33,976 nt of DNA from an uncultured Rikenellaceae bacterium (GCA_944415565.1 CALYBQ010000009.1:1-33976); one strand, 5' to 3'; shown: positions 17,122 through 25,763, counted from the first letter of the stretch. Numbers and translations are program-made. The notes: generated by a model from the letters alone, not told the origin.

Positions 17122-18771
17122 ATGAATATTAAGAAATTAGCCATGGTAGTTTGCGCCCTGACTATGGCGGCAGGGCAATTGGGCGCTAAGGAGATCACGA
17201 TGAAGATAACGGAGCGATACCTGAACATTCCGGTCGCACAGGAGGTGTCGCGAAAGAGGATGACCTTGATGGTAGACGGAGAAGAGGTGAGGTCGTTCGT
17301 CATTCGTGTCCCGACTTACGCGCCGGATTACTATGTGTTTGTGGATATGTCCGAATACCTCGGCAAAACGCTTACCATATCCTATGACGCCACGGACCGT
17401 GATTGCAGGGGCATGGACAAGATATACCTGTCGGACGAAATAGACGGACAGGCGAGCATGTATAAGGAGGAGAACCGTCCGCAGCTGCATTTTACGACAC
17501 GCCGCGGATGGATCAACGATCCGAACGGGCTCGTATATTACGACGGTGAATATCATCTTTTCTATCAGCATAATCCATTCGAACGCGAGTGGGAGAATAT
17601 GACGTGGGGGCACGCAGTGAGCAAAGACCTCGTTCATTGGACCGAGTTGCCTTCGGCGCTGTTCCCAGACAAGCTCGGGACCATGTTCTCCGGTTCTGCG
17701 GTCATAGATTATAAAAATACGGCGGGATGGAATCAAGGCGATACGCCTGCGATGGTCATAGCTTATACGGCTGCCGCCCCGGACAGGCAGACGCAGTGTA
17801 TCGCATACAGCCTTGACAAAGGTCGTACATTTACCAAATACGAAGGTAATCCTGTCATCGACTCTAAGGAGAAATGGAATACTGTCGATACGCGAGACCC
17901 CAAAGTCATTTGGTACGAACCGAACAATGAGTGGGTGATGGTATTGAACGAAGGAGGAGGACATTCTATTTATACGTCGTCGGACCTTAAAGAGTGGAAG
18001 TATCAAAGCCATATCAACGGTTTCTGGGAGTGTCCCGATCTGTTCGAGTTGCCGGTCGATGGTGATGAGAATAATAAGAAGTGGGTGATGTACGATGCAC
18101 CGGGTGCTTACATGGTCGGTTCGTTCGACGGCAAACAGTTCGTTCCGGAGTCGGGGAAGCAACACTATATGTCGGGTACGCTGTATGCGGCACAGACCTA
18201 TTCCAATATTCCTGATTCGGACGGACGGCGCATACAGATAGGTTGGAGTCGCGTGACGCATCCCGGAATGCCGTTCAAAGGGCAGATGGGGTTGCCGACT
18301 GAGTTGACGCTCCATAGCACTAAGGATGGGATACGGCTCTTCAATAAGCCGGTAAAGGAGATAGACAAGCTGCAATCCCGGAAGTTCGTAAGCAAGAAGA
18401 ATCTTTCGGCGGATAAAGGCAACAATGCGTTGCAGAAATACAGCGATGAAGCTACTTTGAGGATTAAACTTACCATGACATTGTCTGATACTGCGGAATC
18501 GGGCCTGAAACTTTACGGACAGGATATATTGCGCTATGATCCTAAGGCGCATACCGTAAACGGGGTGGCGTATTCGCCCGAAAACATGACTATATCGGCC
18601 GATATAATCGTGGATAAGACCACGTTCGAGGTGTTTATCGACGGCGGAGCTTATTCGTTCTATTGGGAGCGTAAGCCCGATGCAAACAATAAGGACGGTT
18701 TCCGTTTCTATGGCGACGATCTGCAAATCAAGAATCTCGACGTATATAAGATGAACTCTATCTGGGAGTAG
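17122..18771 (+). CDS. Secreted GH32 beta-fructosidase (levanase/invertase type) with DUF4980-like N-terminal domain
   Basis: A 549-residue glycoside hydrolase that cleaves terminal or internal fructosyl bonds in sucrose, inulin or levan. A signal peptide covers about residues 1-22 (ending QLGAK). A beta-rich N-terminal domain follows (25-115, DUF4980 type), then the five-bladed beta-propeller and a C-terminal beta-sandwich (about 425-549). The three GH32 acids are present: nucleophile Asp133 in WINDPNG, transition-state stabiliser Asp259 in RDP, and acid/base Glu303 in ECPD. Substrate specificity and exo/endo action cannot be told from sequence alone. No susC/susD pair, fructokinase or sensor lies nearby, so it is not part of a visible utilisation locus. 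A weak -7-like TATATTTA lies at 17085-17092. Confidence 0.93.
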   Translation: MNIKKLAMVVCALTMAAGQLGAKEITMKITERYLNIPVAQEVSRKRMTLMVDGEEVRSFVIRVPTYAPDYYVFVDMSEYLGKTLTISYDATDRDCRGMDKIYLSDEIDGQASMYKEENRPQLHFTTRRGWINDPNGLVYYDGEYHLFYQHNPFEREWENMTWGHAVSKDLVHWTELPSALFPDKLGTMFSGSAVIDYKNTAGWNQGDTPAMVIAYTAAAPDRQTQCIAYSLDKGRTFTKYEGNPVIDSKEKWNTVDTRDPKVIWYEPNNEWVMVLNEGGGHSIYTSSDLKEWKYQSHINGFWECPDLFELPVDGDENNKKWVMYDAPGAYMVGSFDGKQFVPESGKQHYMSGTLYAAQTYSNIPDSDGRRIQIGWSRVTHPGMPFKGQMGLPTELTLHSTKDGIRLFNKPVKEIDKLQSRKFVSKKNLSADKGNNALQKYSDEATLRIKLTMTLSDTAESGLKLYGQDILRYDPKAHTVNGVAYSPENMTISADIIVDKTTFEVFIDGGAYSFYWERKPDANNKDGFRFYGDDLQIKNLDVYKMNSIWE

Positions 18772-18796
18772 ATTTCTTGGTGTTTATCTGATAATG

Positions 18797-18836
18797 AAAT
18801 ATGGCGTCCGTTTGATGTGGGCGCCATATTTTTTTG
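18797..18836 (+). terminator. Intrinsic terminator of the GH32 gene
   Basis: A 9-bp stem aatatggcg (18798-18806) / cgccatatt (18822-18830) followed by a T run, about 25 nt past the stop. Confidence 0.9.
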
Positions 18837-18950
18837 TCTTGATGCGGCTTGCAATTGTCAGGGGTGTTCGTTTGACCGTGTATGCAATTTTTTAACTGTC
18901 ATACATGGTTTCCCGCATTACTTCCTTGAGGAGAAGTGCTATATTGCGTG

Positions 18951-19601
18951 TTACATTTTCTTTTTGCAAGTCTTGATCTCTCGTTCGGGATTTTTCGACA
19001 GAAAATCCTCCCACGACAGGCTTCCGCTGCGCGATGACGATTTGAGTCCTCCTCCCAGTGCGTTCTTGCGGCTCCCGTCGGATAGTGAGTTGATTACCGA
19101 CGAATTTTCGAAATGGTGGCAGAGGGCTACGGCAAGTCCGTCCGTAGCGTCGAGTTTCTTTAACGAATACTCTACGTTGAGCATTCGCTGCAACATGGCG
19201 GCCACTTGCTCTTTGGTGGCCGCCCCATTGCCGGTTATTGATTGCTTGATGCGGCGCGGTGCGTACTCGAACACGGGAAGCCCGCGGGTCAGTGCCGCCG
19301 CCATGGCTACGCCCTGTGCCCTGCCGAGTTTCAGCATACTCTGGACGTTCTCGCCGAAGAACGGGGATTCGAGAGCCACCTCGTCCGGTGCATATTCGTC
19401 TATAAGGGCGCCGACACGGTCGAAAATTCGCCGGAGCCTGGAGTACGGATCGGACAACTTGACCAACTGTATGTAGCCGAGCACAAGACATTTCGGGGCG
19501 TTACCGCGAACTTCGATGATACCGTAGCCCGTGTAGTTGGTCCCCGGGTCTATGCCCATGATTATCTTCGAGCCAGCCGGTTTGTCCGGTTTCTTGTCCA
19601 T
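18951..19601 (-). CDS. ruvC: Crossover junction endodeoxyribonuclease RuvC
   Basis: A 216-residue Holliday-junction resolvase that acts as a dimer with RuvAB. Catalytic acids are visible in order: the Asp of [14 protein letters not shown] (residue 18), the Glu of VALESPFFG, and the Asp pair of [15 protein letters not shown]. The N-terminus [12 protein letters not shown] precedes the usual first strand by about 12 residues. The C-terminus extends some 45 residues past the last motif and is Ser- and Lys-rich ([24 protein letters not shown]), longer than the usual 170-190 residue enzyme. It lies alone, converging with the GH32 gene and separated from lpxD by 223 bp in which I recognise no promoter or terminator. 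Confidence 0.94.
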   Translation of the reverse strand: MDKKPDKPAGSKIIMGIDPGTNYTGYGIIEVRGNAPKCLVLGYIQLVKLSDPYSRLRRIFDRVGALIDEYAPDEVALESPFFGENVQSMLKLGRAQGVAMAAALTRGLPVFEYAPRRIKQSITGNGAATKEQVAAMLQRMLNVEYSLKKLDATDGLAVALCHHFENSSVINSLSDGSRKNALGGGLKSSSRSGSLSWEDFLSKNPEREIKTCKKKM

Positions 19602-19824
19602 ACCCGTTTAGGTGTCGTTGTTTTGTAAAATCTCGCTTCAAGCCGGTAAAATCAGGCAGATAGTCGTATGGTGATCGGCATAACGGACAACGCCGTAACG
19701 AGGTTCGTGTTATCGAGCCAGATTTTCCGCCATTATCTTAAATACCATTACACATAGTAGTATTATAAATCACGGGCCTTATGTCGATCTTTTTATTCTT
19801 GCAGCCTTGATGACTTATAGCCGT

Positions 19825-20859
19825 TTACTTGTTTGCCAATTCTTCAACCTTTTTACTTAGCTCGCGTACCTCTGCGCTGAGTTCCGGAAGGTGGCGGTAT
19901 ACGGCGTTCGAGCGGTTGAACTTCATTATAGGCTGGGCCGGGTATCCCATGAGGAACGACTTGTCCGGAACGTTCTTCGATACGCCCGACTTGGAACCTA
20001 CTATCACATGGTCTCCCAGCGATATGTGTCCCGTGATGCCGACCTGTCCGCCTATCATGCAATTGCTGCCTATCTTGGACGATCCGGCGAAGCCCGACTG
20101 TGCCGCGCAGGCCGTGTCATGGCCAATCACGCAGTTGTGCCCTATCTGTATTAGGTTGTCGAGCTTGACGCCCTCCTTGATGCGTGTGGAACCCATGGTC
20201 GCCCTGTCGATGCAGGTGTTGGCTCCTATGTCCACATTGTCCTCGATAACGACGTTGCCGAGCTGCGGTATCCTGTTGTACTTGCCGTCGGCATCTGGCG
20301 CCCATCCGAAACCGTCGGCCCCTATCACCGTACCTGCGTGGATGGTCACGTTGTTGCCTATCACACAGCCTTCGTAAATCTTCACACCCGCGAACAGCGT
20401 GACGTTATTGCCGATTTTTACGCCGTCGCCCACGTAGACCTGCGGGTATATCTTGCAGTTGTTCCCCATCTTGACGTCGTCGCCTACCACTGCGAAATCG
20501 CCTATGTAGCACTCGTCGCCGTAGCTTGCCGATTCGCTCACCGACGCCATGCCGCTTATGCCTTTTTTCTGCGGTTTGTTGGCTTCGTAGAGTTCGAGGA
20601 GTTTGGCGAAGCATGCATATGCATCCTCGACCTTTATCATGGTCGCTTTCACAGCATGTTTGGGCTCGAAGCTCTTGTTTACGATGATGATGGACGAGTT
20701 AGAATCGTATATGAAATGTTCGTATTTCGGGTTGGACAGGAACGACAAGGCTCCCGGAACTCCCTCTTCTATTTTTGCGATAGTACTTACTTTCGCTGTT
20801 TGGTCGCCGACGATCTCTCCGTCGAGGAATCCTGCGATCATTTCTGCTGTAAATTCCAT
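19825..20859 (-). CDS. lpxD: UDP-3-O-acylglucosamine N-acyltransferase
   Basis: A 344-residue enzyme of lipid A synthesis that transfers a 3-hydroxyacyl chain from acyl-ACP to the 2-amino group of UDP-3-O-acylglucosamine. An N-terminal substrate-binding domain (1-100; ALSFLSNPKYEHFIYDSNSSIIIV) is followed by a left-handed beta helix of hexapeptide repeats (about 105-300), including the catalytic His of LDNLIQIGHNCVIGH, and a C-terminal helix (ELSAEVRELSKKVEELA) that binds ACP. It is complete. It starts 11 bp after coaD on the same strand, so the two form an operon. In many Bacteroidota lpxD sits next to lpxC-fabZ, which is not seen here. Confidence 0.96.
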   Translation of the reverse strand: MEFTAEMIAGFLDGEIVGDQTAKVSTIAKIEEGVPGALSFLSNPKYEHFIYDSNSSIIIVNKSFEPKHAVKATMIKVEDAYACFAKLLELYEANKPQKKGISGMASVSESASYGDECYIGDFAVVGDDVKMGNNCKIYPQVYVGDGVKIGNNVTLFAGVKIYEGCVIGNNVTIHAGTVIGADGFGWAPDADGKYNRIPQLGNVVIEDNVDIGANTCIDRATMGSTRIKEGVKLDNLIQIGHNCVIGHDTACAAQSGFAGSSKIGSNCMIGGQVGITGHISLGDHVIVGSKSGVSKNVPDKSFLMGYPAQPIMKFNRSNAVYRHLPELSAEVRELSKKVEELANK

Positions 20860-20870
20860 GATGTTATGGG

Positions 20871-21341
20871 TTATAGGTAATTTTTTATGTCGATATTGTC
20901 GGGCATGAGCATCGTCGTGTCGTGGCCGAACGATACCAGTTCGCGTATCATGCTGGACGATATGGCGACGAACTCGGGTGGGGTGAACAGCAAGACGGTG
21001 GTGATGTCCGGATAGAGTTTCTGATTTACGAGCATCATGCCGCGTTCGTATTCGTAGTCTACCGTGTTACGCATGCCGCGCAGGATGAAGTGTGCGCCTA
21101 TCCCGCGGCAGAACTCGCCGGTCAGGTTGTCGTAAGCAGCAGCCTCTACCCTTGGGTTGTCCGCATAAATGTCGCGTATCAGCCTGATGCGGTTGTCTAT
21201 GGATAACAAGCCCCTCTTTTCGGAGTTGGCCCCTATGCCTACCACGATCCGGTCGAATATTTTAAGGCCTTGTTCGACTATTGACTTGTGTCCCATTGTA
21301 AACGGATCGAACGATCCGGGGAAAAGCGCTGTTCTTTCCAT
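20871..21341 (-). CDS. coaD: Phosphopantetheine adenylyltransferase
   Basis: A 156-residue nucleotidyltransferase that makes dephospho-CoA from 4'-phosphopantetheine and ATP, the fourth step of CoA synthesis. The family motif GSFDPFTMGHKSIVEQG (residues 9-25) contains the T/HxGH element. The later ISSSMIRELVSFG is the ATP-binding ISSTxVR-like element, and FILRGMRNTVDYEYE is the conserved Arg-rich centre. Length is normal. lpxD follows 11 bp downstream. CoA and lipid A genes in one transcript both depend on acyl-carrier chemistry, but the pairing may have no regulatory meaning. No consensus promoter was found upstream. Confidence 0.96.
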   Translation of the reverse strand: MERTALFPGSFDPFTMGHKSIVEQGLKIFDRIVVGIGANSEKRGLLSIDNRIRLIRDIYADNPRVEAAAYDNLTGEFCRGIGAHFILRGMRNTVDYEYERGMMLVNQKLYPDITTVLLFTPPEFVAISSSMIRELVSFGHDTTMLMPDNIDIKNYL

Positions 21342-21405
21342 CTCTTCGTGTTGTGGCCGTTGCTCCGGACGGCTAATTTCCCGCTAAGGTACGTATTTCA
21401 TGCGA

Positions 21406-21436
21406 CAAAAAAAAGGAGGCGTAAAGATGCCTCCTC
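21406..21436 (-). terminator. Intrinsic terminator of the HTH/DUF4488 gene
   Basis: A 7-bp stem aggaggc (21414-21420) / gcctcct (21429-21435), loop of 8, followed on the minus strand by eight T residues. It lies 28 nt past the stop codon of the HTH/DUF4488 gene. Confidence 0.9.
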
Positions 21437-21463
21437 TTAGGTTTGGATATAGCGTGTTGCGGC

Positions 21464-22252
21464 TTACTTTCTTTGTCGCATAATGTCCCAGGCGGAAAAG
21501 TCGCATTTTTTCCATGTTTCATATATGTCGGCCATGTCTGTGCCGCGTGTGTGGAATTTGGAGTGCATGAATAGTCCGTTGGACTGTTTTTCGATTGTGA
21601 AGGTTTGTTCTTCCGTATGGTTTCTCACCCCTTGTCCGTACATTAGTTCCACATATTCGAGAAATACGTTTTTGTCGGTTACTTTCCATTTGCCGGAGGC
21701 GTTGAGGAACGCGGGCTTTTTGTCTTTCATCTGCATATGGATGTACGTATCGTCTGCATTGAAGATTTTCAGGAAAGGTATGTATGTTTCGACTTCTCCG
21801 GTGGCAGGATTGACTATTACCTGTTGCCAGACCCCTATCAGGGTTTCTTTCGTAGATCTTATTGCTTTGCCTTGGGCGTTTAGTTGTGTGTTGGCGAAAA
21901 ATGCACCTGCAAACACGAATAGTACGAACAATGATAATATAGATAACTTTTTCATAGTGTTGGTTTTGAGGTTGAACAATTCTTTTATGTGTTTGATCAA
22001 ACGTTTTTGCCGGGGCATGCCGTTGCCGTCTTTGTCTTGAGAGTCGTCATTTCCAATCGTATCTTCATGCGGATCGTATCCGAGGCATGAAAGAATGGTC
22101 TTGATGGTATAATTTCTCGGAGTTACTTCCTGTGCTTCTATCCTTTGTATGGTCCGCAGACTCATGTTGCATCTTTCGGCAAGTTCGGATTGCGTCAGGC
22201 CCGTTCTCTGCCTCAACTCCAGTATTGTCTGTCCCAATTCCGGTTGTTTCAT
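21464..22252 (-). CDS. XRE-family HTH protein fused to a membrane segment and a DUF4488-like domain
   Basis: About 262 residues in three parts. Residues 1-65 form a Cro/C1-type HTH (ILELRQRTGLTQSELAERCNMSLRTIQRIEAQEVTPRNYTI). A charged linker leads to a hydrophobic segment at about 103-121 (LSILSLFVLFVFAGAFFA). The C-terminal 130 residues resemble a lipocalin-like DUF4488 domain (LIGVWQQVIVNPATGEVETYIPFLKIFNADDTYIHM...). This suggests a membrane-bound DNA-binding protein with a sensor outside the cytoplasm; the ligand and target genes are unknown. The hydrophobic part begins MKKLSILS at 21955 and looks like an N-terminal signal peptide, so a second start may yield a secreted protein. The ATG at 22273 lies 2 nt from the -7 element, hence the choice of 22252. 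Confidence 0.82.
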   Translation of the reverse strand: MKQPELGQTILELRQRTGLTQSELAERCNMSLRTIQRIEAQEVTPRNYTIKTILSCLGYDPHEDTIGNDDSQDKDGNGMPRQKRLIKHIKELFNLKTNTMKKLSILSLFVLFVFAGAFFANTQLNAQGKAIRSTKETLIGVWQQVIVNPATGEVETYIPFLKIFNADDTYIHMQMKDKKPAFLNASGKWKVTDKNVFLEYVELMYGQGVRNHTEEQTFTIEKQSNGLFMHSKFHTRGTDMADIYETWKKCDFSAWDIMRQRK

Positions 22253-22275
22253 CGTTTTGTCTTCCATTTCCATTG

Positions 22276-22306
22276 CAAATATGAGGTTATTTTAAATCTG
22301 AGGCAA
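22276..22306 (-). promoter_or_regulatory. Promoter of the HTH/DUF4488 gene
   Basis: On the minus strand TTG (22304-22306), 20-nt spacer, CATATTTG (22276-22283; one mismatch to TAnnTTTG). Transcription would start near 22271, inside the longest open frame, which makes the ATG at 22273 unusable and favours a downstream one. Confidence 0.6.
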
Positions 22307-22387
22307 AAATTTAGTGTGACTTTAAGACGCCATTCGTGCGTCATTCGTAAGTGGGTGGTTTTAGCCTAATTAGTTTTACTGAATATA

Positions 22388-22428
22388 ATAAAAAAATCTA
22401 TGTCGCGACATTGTGCGACATAGATTTT
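22388..22428 (-). terminator. Intrinsic terminator of glyS
   Basis: A perfect 14-bp stem (22393-22406 with 22415-22428), loop of 8 nt, with a T run on the minus strand, about 65 nt past the glyS stop. Confidence 0.9.
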
Positions 22429-22492
22429 AGTGTTTTGCCAGACTTCTGGCGTAGTCAATATGCAATCGTAGTATGCTTTGTATGCAGTAGTT

Positions 22493-24049
22493 TTAGCACT
22501 CCGGTTCTGTTTCGATTATTCTGAACAGTTTTTTCATGCTGACTTCGTCTTCGATTATCTGTGGTAGATCGGCCATCGGGACACGCTTCTGCTCCATCGT
22601 GTCGCGGTAACGGATGGTGACCGTCTTGTCCTCGATGGACTGGTGGTCTATCGTAATACACAACGGGGTTCCGATGGCATCCTGACGGCGGTAGCGTTTG
22701 CCGATGCTGTCCTTTTCGTCGTACTGTACCACGTAGTCGTATTTGAGTTTGCTGAGAAGGTTCTGTGCTATCTCCGGCAGGCCGTCCTTCTTGACGAGCG
22801 GCAGGATGGCCGCTTTGACGGGCGCTATGGCTGACGGTATGCGGAGCACGACACGGCTTTCACCGTTTTCGAGTTTTTCTTCTGTGTATGCGGCCGAGAG
22901 CACCTGAAGCACCATGCGGTCAACGCCTATCGAGGTTTCAACCACGTACGGCACGTAGCTTTCGCCCGATTCCGGATCGAAGTATTGTATCTTCTTGCCA
23001 GAGAATTTCTGGTGGTTGCCGAGGTCGAAGTCGGTACGTGAATGGATACCCTCGACCTCTTTGAAGCCGAACGGGAATTTGTACTCGATGTCGGTTGCTG
23101 CGTTGGCGTAGTGTGCCAGTTTGTCGTGGTCGTGGAAGCGGTAGTTCTCTGCCCCGAACCCTAACGATTGGTGCCAGCGCATACGGGTTTGTTTCCATTT
23201 GTGGAACCATGTCAACTCTTCTCCCGGACGCACGAAGAACTGCATCTCCATCTGTTCGAATTCGCGCATGCGGAAGATGAACTGACGAGCCACTATCTCG
23301 TTGCGGAACGCTTTGCCTATCTGTGCGATTCCGAACGGTATTTTCATGCGGCCGGTCTTCTGTACGTTAAGGAAGTTCACGAAGATACCCTGTGCCGTTT
23401 CCGGACGCAGGTATATGGTGTTGGAACCGTCAGATGTAGCACCCATCTGGGTGGAGAACATGAGGTTGAACTGGCGCACGTCTGTCCAGTTGCGAGTTCC
23501 CGAAATGGGGCAGACGATCTCCGCGTCGATGATTACCTGACGCAGAGCGTCGAGGTCGTTGTCCGTCAGGGCTTTCACCATGCGGCTGTGTACCTCGTCA
23601 CGCTTAGCCTGTATTTCCTGTACGCGCGGGCTCTCTGTGCGGAACTTGGCCTCGTCGAACGATTCGCCGAAACGCTTGCGGGCCTTTTCGACCTCCTTGT
23701 CTATCTTTTCGTCCAGTTTGGCGATGTGTTCTTCGAGGAGCACGTCGGCACGGTAGCGTTTCTTGGAGTCCTTGTTGTCAATGAGCGGGTCGTTGAATGC
23801 GCCTACGTGTCCCGATGCCTCCCATGTCTTGGGGTGCATGAAGATCGCGGCGTCGATACCTACGATATTTTGGTGCAGTTTCACCATCGAATCCCACCAA
23901 TATCTCTTGATGTTGTTTTTGAGTTCCACACCCATCTGTCCGTAGTCGTAAACGGCGCCGAGGCCGTCGTAGATTTCGCTTGACGGGAAAATATAGCCGT
24001 ACTCCTTCGAGTGGGCGATAAGTTTCTTAAAGAGTTCTTCCTGTGTCAT
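22493..24049 (-). CDS. glyS: Glycine-tRNA ligase, single-chain (dimeric) type
   Basis: A 518-residue class II aminoacyl-tRNA synthetase that charges tRNA-Gly. Motif 2 is visible in FRNEIVARQFIFRMREFEQMEMQFF and motif 3 in ETSIGVDRMVLQVL. The N-terminal SSEIYDGLGAVYDYGQMGVELKNNIKRYWW segment is typical of the alpha2 type of bacterial, archaeal and eukaryotic GlyRS, not of the alpha2beta2 enzyme. A C-terminal anticodon-binding domain (about 415-510) contains APVKAAILPLVKKDG. The gene is called glyS or glyQS depending on the annotator. The start is the ATG at 24049 (MTQEELFKKL); the open frame extends 62 codons upstream but would run through the promoter at 24078-24109. Confidence 0.96.
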   Translation of the reverse strand: MTQEELFKKLIAHSKEYGYIFPSSEIYDGLGAVYDYGQMGVELKNNIKRYWWDSMVKLHQNIVGIDAAIFMHPKTWEASGHVGAFNDPLIDNKDSKKRYRADVLLEEHIAKLDEKIDKEVEKARKRFGESFDEAKFRTESPRVQEIQAKRDEVHSRMVKALTDNDLDALRQVIIDAEIVCPISGTRNWTDVRQFNLMFSTQMGATSDGSNTIYLRPETAQGIFVNFLNVQKTGRMKIPFGIAQIGKAFRNEIVARQFIFRMREFEQMEMQFFVRPGEELTWFHKWKQTRMRWHQSLGFGAENYRFHDHDKLAHYANAATDIEYKFPFGFKEVEGIHSRTDFDLGNHQKFSGKKIQYFDPESGESYVPYVVETSIGVDRMVLQVLSAAYTEEKLENGESRVVLRIPSAIAPVKAAILPLVKKDGLPEIAQNLLSKLKYDYVVQYDEKDSIGKRYRRQDAIGTPLCITIDHQSIEDKTVTIRYRDTMEQKRVPMADLPQIIEDEVSMKKLFRIIETEPEC

Positions 24050-24077
24050 TTTACCCGAATTATTTGGTATCGAGTGG

Positions 24078-24109
24078 CAAATATAGTGAAAGTTGGGTGA
24101 GATGCCAAA
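24078..24109 (-). promoter_or_regulatory. Promoter of glyS
   Basis: On the minus strand TTTG (24106-24109), 20-nt spacer, TATATTTG (24078-24085). The predicted leader is about 25 nt. It faces the ruvX promoter in the divergent region 24050-24215. Confidence 0.85.
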
Positions 24110-24199
24110 GAATTTCATCCGGCATGCTTCAAACGCGCGGCATATTCTGCAAATGTGAGAATAATGGTGCGGGCATAGTGCCATTCGGTTGAAAAAGCG

Positions 24200-24207
24200 T
24201 AACTTTG
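24200..24207 (+). promoter_or_regulatory. -7 element of ruvX, near-leaderless
   Basis: TAACTTTG matches TAnnTTTG, with tag (one mismatch to TTG) 20 nt upstream. The ruvX ATG lies 8 nt after the element, so the 5' leader should be only a few nucleotides. Confidence 0.55.
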
Positions 24208-24215
24208 CGACCGTT

Positions 24216-24629
24216 ATGGGACGAATCCTTGCCATAGATTATGGAATGAAACGCACGGGTATTGCGGTGAGCGACCCTCTGCGTATAATCGCGGGCGGGT
24301 TGGAAACCGTACCCACGGCGCAGATTATACAGTGGTTGGAAAAATATATCGGGCCGAACGGCGTTGATGTAGTTGTGGTGGGGCGGCCTACGCGTATGGA
24401 CGGTTCGCCGTCAGAGACGTTGCCTCACATAGAGAAGTTCGTTGAGAAGGCCCGGTCGCGGTTTCCCGGCGTTAGGTTCGAGTGGTGGGACGAACGTTTC
24501 ACCTCGGTGCTGGCCCAACGTGCTATCAGGGAGAGCGGCGTTCCTAAGATGAAGAGACGTGACAAGGGGCTGGTCGATAAGGTGAGCGCGACGATAATCT
24601 TGCAGGGATATATGGAGAATATGCTGTAA
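24216..24629 (+). CDS. ruvX: YqgF/RuvX family nuclease (putative Holliday-junction resolvase, pre-16S rRNA processing)
   Basis: A 137-residue RNase H-fold protein. Family members process the 5' end of 16S rRNA and some resolve Holliday junctions. The first Asp lies in ILAIDYGMKRTGIAVSD, the next conserved block is VVVVGRPTRMDGSPSE, then WWDERFTSVLAQRAI with the DER motif, and the C-terminal KRRDKGLVDKVSATIILQGYM supplies the last conserved Asp. It is complete and of usual size. The ATG at 24216 is used, since the in-frame TTG at 24189 lies upstream of the -7 element. It heads a likely operon with the lipoprotein gene (11 bp after its stop) and def. Confidence 0.93.
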   Translation: MGRILAIDYGMKRTGIAVSDPLRIIAGGLETVPTAQIIQWLEKYIGPNGVDVVVVGRPTRMDGSPSETLPHIEKFVEKARSRFPGVRFEWWDERFTSVLAQRAIRESGVPKMKRRDKGLVDKVSATIILQGYMENML

Positions 24630-24640
24630 AGACTAATGTT

Positions 24641-25132
24641 ATGAACCGTAAATCGTTGAATCCAGTTCGCGGAGCGTTCCGTATTTTGGCCGTCGTTGCC
24701 GTGGTGGCGTTGACTGTATCGTGCCGTGGCAGTAAGGACGTGGCGGATGCCGGTGTTGCGGGGATGTGGAGTATCACCGGTATAAGTGTAACTGGAGCCG
24801 ATCCGTTGATGTCCATGTTTTTCGATGCGGATAAGGTGAATCGCGAGATAGTCGGACAGGGATGGGGTTTCGAGATACGGGACGACAGTACGGTAACGGT
24901 GAGTAGGGAGTCGGAAGTTGTGAAAGACGGGAAGTGGAGTTACGAAGGCGGTGTACTCGAATGCGATTTTGACGAAATGGCCTTGCGGCTGAATGTCGTG
25001 GAGGTTTCGGACGATACCATGAAGCTTGAACTCTCGTCGTTGGACGGGTTGGACAAAGAGGTGAATGTGGGGTTGGCTATGGCAGCCTCGTTGAATGTGA
25101 AATTGCTCCTGTCCTGTTCGAGACAGGAATAA
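24641..25132 (+). CDS. Small putative lipoprotein of unknown function
   Basis: 163 residues. A basic N-terminus, a hydrophobic stretch (about 13-26) and the lipobox VALTVSC with Cys28 mark it for lipid attachment and export. The mature part (AGMWSITGISVTGADPL ... WGFEIRDDSTVTVSRESEVVKDGKWSYEGGVLEC) looks like a beta-barrel of the lipocalin kind, in which the strand pattern W-x-I-T-G, then D-x-T-V and G-x-W-x-Y recurs; this is an impression, not a domain match. No function can be assigned. It lies between ruvX and def in the same direction with gaps of 11 and 21 bp, and is probably cotranscribed. Confidence 0.78.
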   Translation: MNRKSLNPVRGAFRILAVVAVVALTVSCRGSKDVADAGVAGMWSITGISVTGADPLMSMFFDADKVNREIVGQGWGFEIRDDSTVTVSRESEVVKDGKWSYEGGVLECDFDEMALRLNVVEVSDDTMKLELSSLDGLDKEVNVGLAMAASLNVKLLLSCSRQE

Positions 25133-25153
25133 AATATTATTTGGCATAGATTT

Positions 25154-25708
25154 ATGATATACCCGATTTATGTCTACGGCTCGCACGTACTGCGGGACGA
25201 GACGAAAGAGATTACGAAGGATTATCCAGATATAAAGAAACTCGCGGCCGATATGTTCGAGACCATGTATTCGGCCAACGGCGTAGGATTGGCGGCGCCG
25301 CAGATAGGGCTGGCCATACGTATGTTTGTGATAGACATCACGCCGTATGCCGACGAAGATCCGGCTTATGCCGAGTTCAAGAAGGTATTCATCAACCCTG
25401 AGATATATTGGGAGAGCGACGAGGAGGTTTCGATGGGCGAAGGTTGTCTGAGCCTGCCGGGGCTTAACGAGGACGTATACAGGCCGGAGCGCGTCCGCAT
25501 GCGTTGGTTGGACGAGGACTTCAACGAACATGACGAAGAGTTGGGCGATTTTGCCGCAAGGGTGGTACAGCACGAGTACGACCATCTGGAAGGAACTGTA
25601 TTTACCGACCGTGTCAATCCGCTGCGGAAAACCCTCATACGTGGGAAACTTACTTCTATGGGTAAAGGCAAGTATACCGCCGCATATAAAACGAAACAGG
25701 TGAAGTAG
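25154..25708 (+). CDS. def: Peptide deformylase
   Basis: A 184-residue metalloenzyme that removes the formyl group from the N-terminal Met of new proteins. All three motifs are intact: GVGLAAPQIG (motif I), EGCLSLPG with the metal-binding Cys (motif II), and QHEYDHLEG with the two metal-binding His and the catalytic Glu (motif III). The N-terminus MIYPIYVYGSHVLRDET has the usual position for this family. It is complete. It follows the lipoprotein gene by 21 bp as the last gene of the ruvX operon, and an intrinsic terminator lies 55 nt past its stop. Confidence 0.96.
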   Translation: MIYPIYVYGSHVLRDETKEITKDYPDIKKLAADMFETMYSANGVGLAAPQIGLAIRMFVIDITPYADEDPAYAEFKKVFINPEIYWESDEEVSMGEGCLSLPGLNEDVYRPERVRMRWLDEDFNEHDEELGDFAARVVQHEYDHLEGTVFTDRVNPLRKTLIRGKLTSMGKGKYTAAYKTKQVK

Positions 25709-25763
25709 CTTGTTCCGCCCGCCGCAACACGCCTTGCTGTGCGTGGTCTATATCGCGAAATCA

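Noticed and set aside
17137-18726. A 529-codon open frame antisense to the GH32 gene
   Set aside because: It is a shadow of a gene with a complete catalytic triad and signal peptide; the antisense product has no plausible domain.
24050-24235. A 62-residue N-terminal extension of glycyl-tRNA synthetase
   Set aside because: It overlaps the consensus glyS promoter, and the family begins at MTQEELFKKL.
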